NCBI RefSeq assembly: GCF_039839785.1
Contig: NZ_JBDOQT010000002.1
Coordinates: forward strand, 310,001 to 374,000
Reading direction: 5' to 3'
DNA: 64,000 bases
Source of the DNA: Pelagibius sp. CAU 1746
GTDB taxonomy: Bacteria > Pseudomonadota > Alphaproteobacteria > Kiloniellales > Kiloniellaceae
Both the position numbers and the translations under genes were made by a program. Positions 17,254 to 25,296 of the stretch are shown here, one piece after another. Within the stretch, counting starts at the first letter, position 1. Each line of letters begins with the position of its first letter. Under the pieces are notes generated by a model that had not been told where the DNA came from, searched no databases, and saw only the letters and a list, made by a program, of their open reading frames with translations.

Positions 17254-17733
17254 ATGGAAAGATCCGGTTCGTTCACTTTGCCGCCGAACTCCGACCCGAA
17301 GATCAGGGAGTTGTTCGACTACTGGCTAGCGATTCACCCCGAAGCAGGGCTTCCGGGGCGGCAGCATCTCGACCCCATGGACATTCCCCGCCTGCTGCCC
17401 AACATCTGGATGCTGGACGTCAAGCAGGATCCCCTGTGCTTCCGTTTCCGCCTCGTGGGCACGGAGATCGTGAGATTCACCGGACGCGACGCCACCGGCC
17501 TTTGCCTTGCCGAGGTCTACCCCGATTACAAAGCGACGGAAGCTTACCGCGTCCACTGCGCCTGCGCCCGGTCGGGCGAGCCGGCCTACCGCCGGAGCGG
17601 CGTACTTTCCAATCCGGGCCGCAGGCACATCGAGGCGGAACGACTCTACCTGCCTCTGGCCGAGAACGGCGAGCGAGTCGACATCCTGCTGATCATGACC
17701 CTCTACACGGGCGAGCCGCCGCCGCGGCAATAG
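17254..17733 (+). CDS. PAS_5 domain protein (copy 1)
   Basis: A 159-residue soluble protein made up of one PAS_5-type domain. Recognisable segments are LDPMDIPRLLPNIWMLDV, FRFRLVGTEIVRFTGRDATG and a final strand region VDILLIMTLY. There is no output domain. It is convergent with dnaE2, separated by only ten bases. Two relatives lie at 24521 and 34398. A sensory or adaptor role is inferred from the PAS fold only; the ligand is unknown. Confidence 0.8.
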   Translation: MERSGSFTLPPNSDPKIRELFDYWLAIHPEAGLPGRQHLDPMDIPRLLPNIWMLDVKQDPLCFRFRLVGTEIVRFTGRDATGLCLAEVYPDYKATEAYRVHCACARSGEPAYRRSGVLSNPGRRHIEAERLYLPLAENGERVDILLIMTLYTGEPPPRQ

Positions 17734-17743
17734 CGATAATTCG

Positions 17744-20700
17744 TCAGTGGAAGTCCCGTGACTTGGGCATGGGGTTCACGTCGCGGGGATGGCGGCGCCC
17801 CGGACCTGAATGAGGGCTGGAGCGATGATCGCGGCCCGGGCGCTTCACCTCGTCGGCGCGGGCTTGAGCGCTTTCCAGCGCCGGGCCCGGCTTCAAGTCG
17901 CCGAGGCGCTCGGTCATGTCCTCCAGTTCCTCGGCCACCACGTGAATCACCAGCCCTTCGCGCTGCAGCTTGCCGCGCACGGCCAGCAGGCTCGATTTCA
18001 TGACGGTGGCGCGGTAGCGCTCGAAGACGGCGGGCCAGATGATGGCATTGGCGATGCCGGTCTCGTCCTCCAGGGTGGCGAAGATGACGCCGCTGGCGCT
18101 GCCGGGGCGCTGACGCACCAGCACCAGCCCGGCGACCCGCACGGTGCTGCCGGGCTTCAGCTCCGACAGCCGCATGGCCTCGACGACGCCCTCCGCCGCC
18201 AGACTGTCGCGCAGAAAGGCCAGAGGGTGCGCCTTCAGCGAGAGGCGCAGCGCCATGTAGTCGTCGACGACGTGTTCGCTGAGCGCCATCCGCGGCAAGG
18301 ATACTTCCGGCTCGGCGCCGCGGTCCTCGATGCCGGCGGCGGCGAAGAGCGGTAGGGGGGCGCTCTTCTTGCGCTCGCCCGGCAGGCGCTTCACCGCCCA
18401 GAGCGCCTCGCGCCGCGCCAGCCCCTGCGAACGGTAGGCGTCGGCCCGTGCAAGGACCTCCAGGGCCAGCGGCCTCAGCCCGGCGCGGCGCCAGATCGAC
18501 AGCGGGTCGGGATAGCCCGTATCCCGTGCGGCGACCAGGGCGCGGGCATCCTCTTCGGCCAGACCTTTCACCTGGCGCAGGCCGAGGCGCAGTGCATAAC
18601 CCATCCCGCCCGACTCGGGTTCAAGGGTGCAGTCCCAGTCGCTGGCGTTCACGTCGGGCGCGCGGATCTCGACGCCATGCTCGCGGGCGTCGCGGATGAG
18701 TTGTGCCGGAGCGTAGAAGCCCATGGGCTGGCTGTTCAGCAGGGCGGCGGCGAAGACCGCCGGATAGTGGTGCTTCATCCAGGCGGAGACGTAGACCAGC
18801 AGCGCGAAGCTGGCGGCATGGCTTTCCGGAAAGCCATAGGTTCCGAAACCCTCGATCTGCTTGAAGCAGCGCTCGGCGAATCCCTCGTCGTAGCCCCGCG
18901 CGGCCATGCCCCGGATGAACTTGTCGCGGAAGGCGTGGATGTTGCCGAGACGCTTGAAGGTGGCCATGGCGCGGCGCAGGCGGTCGGCCTCGGCCGGCGT
19001 GAAGCCGGCGGCGACGATGGCGATCTGCATGGCCTGCTCCTGAAACAGCGGCACGCCGAGGGTCTTCTGCAGGACCCGGCGCAGGTCTTCCGAGGGATAG
19101 TCCACCGGCTCCCTGCCGTCGCGCCGGCGCAGGTAGGGATGCACCATGTCGCCCTGGATCGGCCCCGGACGCACGATGGCCACCTCGATGACCAGGTCGT
19201 AGAAGACCTTCGGCTTGAGGCGCGGCAGCATGGACATCTGGGCGCGGCTTTCCACCTGGAAGACGCCGATGGAATCGGCGCGGCTCAGCATTTCATAGAC
19301 CGCCGGGTCCTCCGCCGGCACCGAGGCCAGGGTGAAGTCCTTGCCGTAGTGGCCGCGCAGCAGCGCGAAGCCCTTGCGCAGGCAGGTCAGCATGCCGAGC
19401 GCCAGAATGTCGACCTTCAGAATCCCCAGAGCGTCGAGGTCGTCCTTATCCCACTCGATGACCGTGCGGTCCTCCATGGCCGCGTTCTCGATGGGCACCA
19501 CCTCGCAAAGCGGGTTCCGGGTCATGACGAAGCCGCCTACGTGCTGGGAGAGGTGGCGCGGAAAGCCGATCAGCATGTGGGTCAGCGCCAGGGCCTGCGC
19601 GAGGCGGCGGTCGCCGGGGTCGAGGCCCAGCTCGCGCACCGAGTTCTCCTCCACCCCCTCCTGGCTCCAGCCCCAGATGGCGCCGGCCAGGGCGGCGATG
19701 GTGTCGGCGGAGAGCCCCATGACCTTGCCGACCTCGCGCATCGCGCCGCGCGAGCGGTAGCAGATGACGGTGGCGGTCAGCGCCGTGCGCTCGCGCCCGT
19801 ACTTGGCGTAGATGTACTGCATGACCTCTTCGCGGCGCTCGTGCTCGAAATCCACGTCGATGTCCGGAGGCTCGTTGCGCTCGGCGGAGACGAAGCGCTC
19901 GAACAGCAGGTCCATGCGCGCCGGGTCGACCTCGGTGATGCCCAGGCAGAAGCAGACCGCCGAGTTGGCGGCCGAGCCGCGACCCTGGCAGAGGATGTCC
20001 TGCGAACGGGCGAAGCGCACCACGTCCTCCACCGTCAGGAAGTAGGGCGCATAGTCGAGCTGGCCGATGAGCGCCAGCTCGTGGCGCACCGCCTGCTTGA
20101 CGGTCTCCGGCACACCGCCGGGATAACGATCGGGCGGGTAACGCCGCGCCGCGCCCTGCCAGGTGAGATGTTCAAGCTCTTCCTGCGGCGTGCGGCCTTC
20201 GGTCGTCAGTTCCTCCGGGTAGTCGTGGCGCAGCTCTTCCAGGGAGAAACTGCAGCGCCGCGCGATCTCCAGCGTGTTGGCCAGGGCCTGCGGGACGCCG
20301 CGGAAGAGATGCGCCATGTCCTCCGGCGCCTTCAGATAACACTCGGCGTTGGCCAGCAGGCGGTAGCCCGCCGTGTCGATGGTGCAGTGCTCGCGGATGC
20401 AGGTAACGACATCGAGCAGCGGCTTGCGCTCGGCGCTGTGCATCCTCACATCGTTGCAGGCGGCGAGGCCGACCCCGTTTTCCTCTGCCAGCCGCGCCAG
20501 GGCCGCAAGGCGCCGGCGGTCGTCGCCCCGGTAGAGCGCGCGGGCACCCAGGAAGATCTCGCCGGAAAAAGCCTGGGACAGACTGCGCAGCGCGCCTTCG
20601 AAATTTCCGTCAGGCAGCACCACGAAGACCTGGCCGTCGCCGTGGTCGATCACCTCCTCGAGAGAAAAGATACAGTCCCCCTTTTCTGCGCGGCGCTTGC

Positions 20701-21007
20701 CCAGGGTGAGCAGGCGGCAGAGCCGCGCGTAGGCGGCGCGATCCTTGGGGAAGCAGAGAATCTCGGGGCCGTCTCCCTTCTCTGCCTGGGGCACCAGGCG
20801 TGCGCCGACCAGCAGGGGAATGCCGACCTCCTTCGCCGCCACGTGCGCGCGCACCGCCCCGGCCAGGGAATTGCGGTCGGCGATGGCCACCGCCGGCAAC
20901 CCCAGCGCCGCCGCCGCCATCACCATCTCCTCCGGATGCGAGCCGGACCGCAGGAAGGAGTAGTTGCTGGCGACCTCCAAGGGGACGTAGAGGGGCGTGG
21001 GAGTCAT
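17744..21007 (-). CDS. dnaE2: Error-prone DNA polymerase DnaE2
   Basis: A 1087-residue C-family polymerase, the translesion subunit of the ImuA-ImuB-DnaE2 mutasome. It opens with a PHP domain (YVPLEVASNYSFLRSGSHPEE) and shows DIDVDFEHERREEVMQY, the NTP-binding/catalytic region, and PGPIQGDMVHPYLRRR. The C-terminal OB domain (VRVAGLVLVRQRPGSA) and the tail ending PKSRDFH are typical of DnaE2 and separate it from replicative DnaE1. It is downstream of imuA and imuB, but a DUF559 gene with two repeat blocks intervenes, which may weaken co-transcription from the SOS promoter. Confidence 0.96.
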   Translation of the reverse strand: MTPTPLYVPLEVASNYSFLRSGSHPEEMVMAAAALGLPAVAIADRNSLAGAVRAHVAAKEVGIPLLVGARLVPQAEKGDGPEILCFPKDRAAYARLCRLLTLGKRRAEKGDCIFSLEEVIDHGDGQVFVVLPDGNFEGALRSLSQAFSGEIFLGARALYRGDDRRRLAALARLAEENGVGLAACNDVRMHSAERKPLLDVVTCIREHCTIDTAGYRLLANAECYLKAPEDMAHLFRGVPQALANTLEIARRCSFSLEELRHDYPEELTTEGRTPQEELEHLTWQGAARRYPPDRYPGGVPETVKQAVRHELALIGQLDYAPYFLTVEDVVRFARSQDILCQGRGSAANSAVCFCLGITEVDPARMDLLFERFVSAERNEPPDIDVDFEHERREEVMQYIYAKYGRERTALTATVICYRSRGAMREVGKVMGLSADTIAALAGAIWGWSQEGVEENSVRELGLDPGDRRLAQALALTHMLIGFPRHLSQHVGGFVMTRNPLCEVVPIENAAMEDRTVIEWDKDDLDALGILKVDILALGMLTCLRKGFALLRGHYGKDFTLASVPAEDPAVYEMLSRADSIGVFQVESRAQMSMLPRLKPKVFYDLVIEVAIVRPGPIQGDMVHPYLRRRDGREPVDYPSEDLRRVLQKTLGVPLFQEQAMQIAIVAAGFTPAEADRLRRAMATFKRLGNIHAFRDKFIRGMAARGYDEGFAERCFKQIEGFGTYGFPESHAASFALLVYVSAWMKHHYPAVFAAALLNSQPMGFYAPAQLIRDAREHGVEIRAPDVNASDWDCTLEPESGGMGYALRLGLRQVKGLAEEDARALVAARDTGYPDPLSIWRRAGLRPLALEVLARADAYRSQGLARREALWAVKRLPGERKKSAPLPLFAAAGIEDRGAEPEVSLPRMALSEHVVDDYMALRLSLKAHPLAFLRDSLAAEGVVEAMRLSELKPGSTVRVAGLVLVRQRPGSASGVIFATLEDETGIANAIIWPAVFERYRATVMKSSLLAVRGKLQREGLVIHVVAEELEDMTERLGDLKPGPALESAQARADEVKRPGRDHRSSPHSGPGRRHPRDVNPMPKSRDFH

Positions 21008-21025
21008 GCTCTCCCCCCAGACAGC

Positions 21026-21138
21026 TCTCCCCTCCCCCCTTGCGGGGGAGGGTTAGGGTGGGGGGTATGGTGAAGCTTGCGCAGGAACACCGAGAGTCAC
21101 CCCCTCCCCATCCCTCCCCCATCAAGGGGGAGGGGGCT
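21026..21138. repeat. Paired hyper-palindromic intergenic repeat (block D)
   Basis: One element at 21026-21068 (CCCTCCCCCTTGCGGGGG, then TTAGGGTGGGGGG) and one at 21092-21138 (GAGAGTCACCCCCTCCCC, then CATCAAGG and a G tract). The second overlaps the 3' end of the DUF559 gene and supplies its last codons. Both have near-identical direct copies in block E. Confidence 0.88.
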
Positions 21139-21480
21139 CTTTTTATGAAGATCTGAAGCGGCTGCCGCGCGGATGACCTCCAACACGCCCTCCAGATTCT
21201 CGAAGATCTCATCGTTCCAGAACCTCAGGACTCTGAATCCCCGGTCTTCGAGCCACTGGTTGCGTGCCGCATCCTCCACCTCGGACTCGGTATGCTGGCC
21301 ACCATCAAGTTCGGCTACGATGCGCGCCTCGTAGCAGGCGAAATCGACGATGAAGCGGCCGAGCGGAACCTGGCGCCGAAAGCGCAGGCCGTCGAGTTGC
21401 CGCCGACGCAAGACCGACCAGAGACGCTGTTCCGCCTCCGTCATATTGCCGCGTAGCTGCCGTGCGTTCTTCGATGCCAT
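21097..21480 (-). CDS. DUF559 endonuclease-like protein
   Basis: A 127-residue protein of the DUF559 family, related to very-short-patch-repair (Vsr)-type nucleases. The pattern MTEAEQRLWSVLR, RFRRQVPLGRFIVDFAC (D46), VAELDGGQH (E57, D59, H63) and GFRVLRFWNDEI fits a PD-(D/E)xK-like active site. The last 15 or so residues (SPLPLDGGGMGRG) come from the adjoining repeat and are not part of the fold. The start at 21480 is preferred; 21516 lies in the upstream repeat. It sits inside the imuB-dnaE2 interval and is bracketed by repeats. DNA cleavage is inferred from the family. Confidence 0.85.
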   Translation of the reverse strand: MASKNARQLRGNMTEAEQRLWSVLRRRQLDGLRFRRQVPLGRFIVDFACYEARIVAELDGGQHTESEVEDAARNQWLEDRGFRVLRFWNDEIFENLEGVLEVIRAAAASDLHKKSPLPLDGGGMGRG

Positions 21481-21507
21481 GGCTCGAACCCGGTTCTGCA
21501 AAGTGCG

Positions 21508-21657
21508 GAGAGTCACCCCCTCCCCAACCCTCCCCCATCAAGGGGGAGGGGGTTTCTCAAGGGATCAGCGAATGACCGAGTCTTTTCCCTCTACACATCC
21601 CCTCCCGCTTTTGGTTTCCCCTCCCCCCTTGTGGGGGAGGGCTAGGGTGGGGGGTAT
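21508..21657. repeat. Paired hyper-palindromic intergenic repeat (block E)
   Basis: An element at 21508-21553 repeats the 45 bases at 21092-21138 with about one mismatch. An element at 21616-21657 repeats that at 21026-21068 with about two mismatches. The two blocks flank the DUF559 gene in the order II-I-gene-I-II. Confidence 0.88.
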
Positions 21658-21687
21658 GGTTCCGCGTCTCGCTGCCCGTCTCCCCCC

Positions 21688-23445
21688 TCACCCGAACAGC
21701 CCGTGCAGGAACCAGCGGCCGGCGGCGCGGTAGAGCCAGTAGCGGCGGCCGTCTTCGTCCTCGACGCGGAAATAGTCGCGTGGCGGGGCATCGCTTTCTT
21801 CCGGCTCGGTCCGCCACCACTCGCCGAGCAGGCGTTCCGGGCCCTCGGCGCGCACCACCTGGTGCAGCACGCGGCGCCAACGGAACTGCGCCGGCGGGTA
21901 GTCGGGCAGCAGGGAGACCGCGTCCACCGGCTCCGGGCGCGCCAGCAGGCGCAGGGGACGCAGCTTCGGATGCGGCGTCTTCTGCCAGTCGTCGTTCGCT
22001 TTGCCCCCTGCTTTGCCCCCCGCTTTCTTCGGGGGCTTCTCCGGAGTTTTCTCTGGGGCTCGTTCACCGCCCGCCGGGTCCCCTACAGGAGAGGCCAGCG
22101 CGAAGGCGCGCTCCGGCAGGTGGCTTTCGCGCAGACGCGGGGCGCGCACGGCCTCCAGCCCCAGGCGGCTGCCCAGGCGGTCGACCAGCTCGGGCAGGGT
22201 CTGCGCGCCGTCCGCCGTGTTCGCCGCCCGCTCCTCCACCCGGCGCAGCTCGCCTTGTTGCGCAGCCAGAGTTGCGGTCAGCGTCGCGCCCAGGGTCATG
22301 ACCTCGATGCCGAAGCCGGGGTCGATCTGCGGCAGCTTCTCGGTGAAGAGACGGCGCAGGTGTTTGGCATCGCGGCTCGGCCGGCTGGCGCCGAGGGAGA
22401 GGCGCTGCAGGCTGCCGTCGCTGCGATAGGCGGTCAGCTCGAGCTGCCTCGCGCCGCGCCCGGCCCGCGCCAGTTCGCGGCAGAGATGGTCGAGCAGCAG
22501 CCCTACGGCGCGGGCGATATCCTCGGGGTCGCTCAAAGGCTCGGCGAAGATCCGGCGGGTGAGATGAGCCGCCGGCGGCTGGCGCGGCGACAGCGCCTCG
22601 GCCTCCGTCCCCACGGCCTGACCCAGACGGCGCACCGCCAGCGTGCCGAAACGCGGTGTCATCACCGACGGCGTGAGGTTATAGAGATCCTCGACGCGGC
22701 GCAGCCCGAGGCGGTCCATCAGCTCCACCGTCGCCGGAGGCAGGCGCAGGGCCGCCGGCGGCAGTGGCGCGAGGGCGGCGCGCTGGCGCCCGGGCAGCAC
22801 CACCACGCAAGGATGCCCGGCCGAGGTGGCGAAGCGCGCCATGGCCCAGGCGCAGCCGATGGTGTCGGCCAGCGCCGCGCGGGCGGTGTAGCCCAAGCCG
22901 GCAAGGCGCGCCTGCAGGTTCTCCAGCAGCGCATGCTCGCCACCGAAGAGGTGGCAGCAGCCGGAGACGTCGAGCAGCACGCCGGCGCCGCCGCCCGCAC
23001 CTCGGCCCTCGTCTTCCCCGGTCGAGTCCGGCCCCGTCAAATCGGGAGCGGCCCAGGGTGTGTAGCGCGCGCACCAGGCGGCGAGCGCGGCGAGGGCGCG
23101 GGCGTCGGCCGCCGGGTCGTGGGGGACGGTGATGAGGCCAGGCAGCAGGGCGCGCGCCTCGGCCAGCGGCAGGCCGGGCTCGAGGCCGGCGGCTTCCGCC
23201 GGCAGGTTCACCGCGGCGAGGCTGAGGCGCCCAGCATCGTCGCTGACCAGCGCCAGCGGCTGCTGCGCCTCGGCCTCTTCCCTCTCAGGCGGATCTTTTT
23301 CAGCCCGCGTGCCGGAGGGTGGCGATCTCCGCGTCCCGCGCGGGCGAACGTCCGGCCGGCTGCTCTGCCGGCTGTTCTGGGCCCTCGCCCGGAACCAGCG
23401 GTCGGTCGCGAAGCGCGGAAGCCAGAGCGAAACCACACGCCGCAT
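21688..23445 (-). CDS. imuB: ImuB, Y-family polymerase-like mutasome subunit
   Basis: A 585-residue Y-family polymerase homologue that bridges DnaE2 to the beta clamp in SOS mutagenesis. The N-terminus MRRVVSLWLPRFATDRW and the helix-hairpin-helix region MDRLGLRRVEDLYNL are characteristic. ImuB proteins normally lack the catalytic carboxylates, and I see no canonical DxD palm motif here. The start at 23445 is chosen from the conserved N-terminus, giving a 146-base overlap with imuA. A low-complexity insertion (RPRGTRRSPPSGTRAE) follows residue 20. Confidence 0.93.
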   Translation of the reverse strand: MRRVVSLWLPRFATDRWFRARAQNSRQSSRPDVRPRGTRRSPPSGTRAEKDPPEREEAEAQQPLALVSDDAGRLSLAAVNLPAEAAGLEPGLPLAEARALLPGLITVPHDPAADARALAALAAWCARYTPWAAPDLTGPDSTGEDEGRGAGGGAGVLLDVSGCCHLFGGEHALLENLQARLAGLGYTARAALADTIGCAWAMARFATSAGHPCVVVLPGRQRAALAPLPPAALRLPPATVELMDRLGLRRVEDLYNLTPSVMTPRFGTLAVRRLGQAVGTEAEALSPRQPPAAHLTRRIFAEPLSDPEDIARAVGLLLDHLCRELARAGRGARQLELTAYRSDGSLQRLSLGASRPSRDAKHLRRLFTEKLPQIDPGFGIEVMTLGATLTATLAAQQGELRRVEERAANTADGAQTLPELVDRLGSRLGLEAVRAPRLRESHLPERAFALASPVGDPAGGERAPEKTPEKPPKKAGGKAGGKANDDWQKTPHPKLRPLRLLARPEPVDAVSLLPDYPPAQFRWRRVLHQVVRAEGPERLLGEWWRTEPEESDAPPRDYFRVEDEDGRRYWLYRAAGRWFLHGLFG

Positions 23446-24301
23446 CGTCCCACTCCACATGCCAGGACCCCGGCGCCGCCCCGCGGCAGCGCAGGAGGTC
23501 GAGCCGCCAGCGCGGGCGGCCGATGAATGTTGCCTCTTGTTCGTCCCCCGAGACTGCCCCGGACACTGCCGGCGTGACGCGCCAGCGGCTGAGCGCGGCG
23601 CTGGCCGCGCGGCCCTGGCGCAGCGGGCGGAAGCGGCGGTGAAGGGCAAAGGCGGTAACGCCGCCCGTCGCGGTCAGGCTCGCTTCGGCGGCGAGCTGCA
23701 GGCGGCGCCCGGCGAGGCGGTCGAGACCTTCGACCTCCCCCACCACGGCGGCGAGGCGGCGGCAGCGCAGCCCCTCCTCCATGGCCCAGAGCACCTCGGC
23801 ATCGGACTTGGCGTTCACCAGCAGGAAGCGCCCGGGGTCGAGCCCCTGGCCCACCAGCGCCGGCGGATAGAGATCGCCCTGGCGCGACACCCAGAGAATT
23901 TTGCCGCTGCCGGGAAAGGCCTTTTCCAGGCGCGCCAGCAGCGCCAGGCAGAAGCCGAGGGTGACGCCGTCGTCCCACTCCGCGCGCTCGCCCTCGATCT
24001 CGTGCAGCGCGCCGAGCGGCAGCCCGCCGCCGGGCAGCGCCGCGTCGAGGGCTTCCAGGCCCAGCGGCGCGACGGAGCGCTGGCGTCCGGCGAGCGAGGT
24101 TGCATGAGCCCCCTGCTCGATCCGCCGCACCTGATCGCGCAGGGCGGCGAGGCCGAGAACCTTCCCGTCCTGTTCTACGGAGACCCCAGCAGGGGACTCG
24201 GAAAAGCCCGCCGCGCCGCCGCGCAGGTCCCCGAGCCCGCCCCCGGCGGCCCCGGAAACCCGGCCTTTTCCTTGCTCTCGCGCGCGCAGAAGCAGCGACA
24301 T
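23300..24301 (-). CDS. imuA: ImuA, RecA-like SOS mutagenesis protein
   Basis: A 333-residue RecA/SulA-like protein, the first gene of the imuA-imuB-dnaE2 cassette. The segment LDAALPGGGLPLGALHEI, then KILWVSRQGDLYPPAL and LRCRRLAAVVGEVE correspond to the degenerate RecA core. Its C-terminal tail is proline/arginine-rich and overlaps the imuB start by about 146 bases in another frame. A LexA box lies 37 bases upstream of the start, placing the cassette under SOS control. Confidence 0.92.
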   Translation of the reverse strand: MSLLLRAREQGKGRVSGAAGGGLGDLRGGAAGFSESPAGVSVEQDGKVLGLAALRDQVRRIEQGAHATSLAGRQRSVAPLGLEALDAALPGGGLPLGALHEIEGERAEWDDGVTLGFCLALLARLEKAFPGSGKILWVSRQGDLYPPALVGQGLDPGRFLLVNAKSDAEVLWAMEEGLRCRRLAAVVGEVEGLDRLAGRRLQLAAEASLTATGGVTAFALHRRFRPLRQGRAASAALSRWRVTPAVSGAVSGDEQEATFIGRPRWRLDLLRCRGAAPGSWHVEWDDAACGFALASALRDRPLVPGEGPEQPAEQPAGRSPARDAEIATLRHAG

Positions 24302-24337
24302 CGCCCGCCCTTCAACCCAGGGATTATCATCGTCTTT

Positions 24338-24352
24338 GTTCTCTTTTTGTTC
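24338..24352 (-). promoter_or_regulatory. LexA (SOS) box of the imu cassette
   Basis: GTTC, seven bases, GTTC: the direct-repeat SOS box used by LexA in Alphaproteobacteria. It lies 37 bases upstream of the imuA start codon in an A/T-rich stretch suited to a promoter. Confidence 0.88.
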
Positions 24353-24520
24353 TAATAAATCCTAGCCGAAGAGTCAAGGTTGGCGGGACGCGGCGGCCAG
24401 GCCCCCGCCGCACAGAGCGCCCGCAATCACCCTTCCTTAACGCCGAAACGACTAGATTGGGCAGAGTCGCCACGAGAGGCAGCTCCCTCAAGCGCCGCGC
24501 AACCCGACCCAGGACGCTTC

Positions 24521-25066
24521 GTGACCACTTCCGAACTCGACCAGCCCTCTTCAGGGGCCGCGGCGGCCGTACGCTTTCTCGAGCGGATCGACGATCCGCG
24601 GCTGAGCGCGGTCTATCGCTATTGGAACGGTCTGCGCCGCGGGCGCTTCGCGCCGTCCTACGCCGAGGTCGACCCCATCGACATCCCGAAGCTGCTCCCC
24701 ATCCTGCTCGTCACCCAGGTGGAAGAGACCGCCGGGGGCCGGCGCTACCGCTACCGCCTCTGCGGACAGGAGGTGCAGGAGAGCTTCGGCAGCCCCATGC
24801 GCGGACGCTACATCGATGCCCTGATGCAGGGCCGCTACCTCACCTACATCGAGGACCTCTACAACCGCGTCGTCGACGGCAGGCGCCCGATCTATTCCGT
24901 CAGCGCCTACCGCGGCCGCGCACTGCAGACGAAACGCCTCATGCTGCCGCTGAGCAGCGACGCCGGCAAAGTCGACGTCGTGCTCTCGGCGCAGGTCTTC
25001 TTCCGGCCAAACGGCCTGCCGCAGACCGTCCTGGCCGTACAGGAAGACTTCGAACCCCGGGGCTAG
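24521..25066 (+). CDS. PAS_5 domain protein (copy 2)
   Basis: A 181-residue protein built on one PAS_5 domain: VDPIDIPKLLPILLVTQV, RYRYRLCGQEVQESFG, MRGRYIDALMQGRY and KRLMLPLSS. GTG at 24521 is chosen because AGGACG precedes it and the upstream frame (from 24380) looks non-coding. It is divergent from imuA, and the LexA box lies in the shared upstream region, so SOS-linked expression is possible but unproven. There is no output domain. Confidence 0.78.
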   Translation: MTTSELDQPSSGAAAAVRFLERIDDPRLSAVYRYWNGLRRGRFAPSYAEVDPIDIPKLLPILLVTQVEETAGGRRYRYRLCGQEVQESFGSPMRGRYIDALMQGRYLTYIEDLYNRVVDGRRPIYSVSAYRGRALQTKRLMLPLSSDAGKVDVVLSAQVFFRPNGLPQTVLAVQEDFEPRG

Positions 25067-25095
25067 GGGCGCCGCCGGCACGGCCCAACGCGCCC

Positions 25096-25132
25096 CTGGC
25101 CTTCCCCCTCCCCCGCCCCTAAAATCGTCTGG
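25096..25132 (+). promoter_or_regulatory. Candidate promoter, C-tract spacer type
   Basis: CTGGCCT, 17 bases rich in C, then TAAAAT. An element of nearly the same sequence and spacing lies before the acyl-CoA ligase gene at 28550-28586. It sits about 45 bases before the ATG at 25177. Confidence 0.45.
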
Positions 25133-25176
25133 CCGCGAACCGCCTTTGCGGGTTTGCCGATCAGGGGAAGGGTTCT

Positions 25177-25284
25177 ATGTCTCAGGCGCTGTGTGACGGG
25201 CGCCGCCGGGGAAGGACGGCGGTTCGACGGCCTCTTACGCCGCCGCCGCAGGGCAGGCTTCCGGTTCGCTCCAAGCTCACCTAA
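25177..25284 (+). CDS. Possible 35-codon leader ORF
   Basis: ATG with AGGGGAAGGG at ideal spacing opens a frame of 35 codons, MSQALCDGRRRGRTAV onward, rich in arginine and proline, ending in TAA 12 bases before the GTG of the DMT transporter. A promoter-like element lies upstream. It resembles nothing I know. It may be a leader peptide that couples or attenuates transporter expression, or a chance frame. Confidence 0.35.
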   Translation: MSQALCDGRRRGRTAVRRPLTPPPQGRLPVRSKLT

Positions 25285-25296
25285 GGACTTCCCCCC

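Noticed and set aside
18677-21073. 798-codon open frame on the + strand opposite dnaE2
   Set aside because: DnaE2 motifs are clear on the minus strand; the + frame is rich in H, Q, A, E and R with no family pattern, a typical antisense shadow in high-GC DNA.
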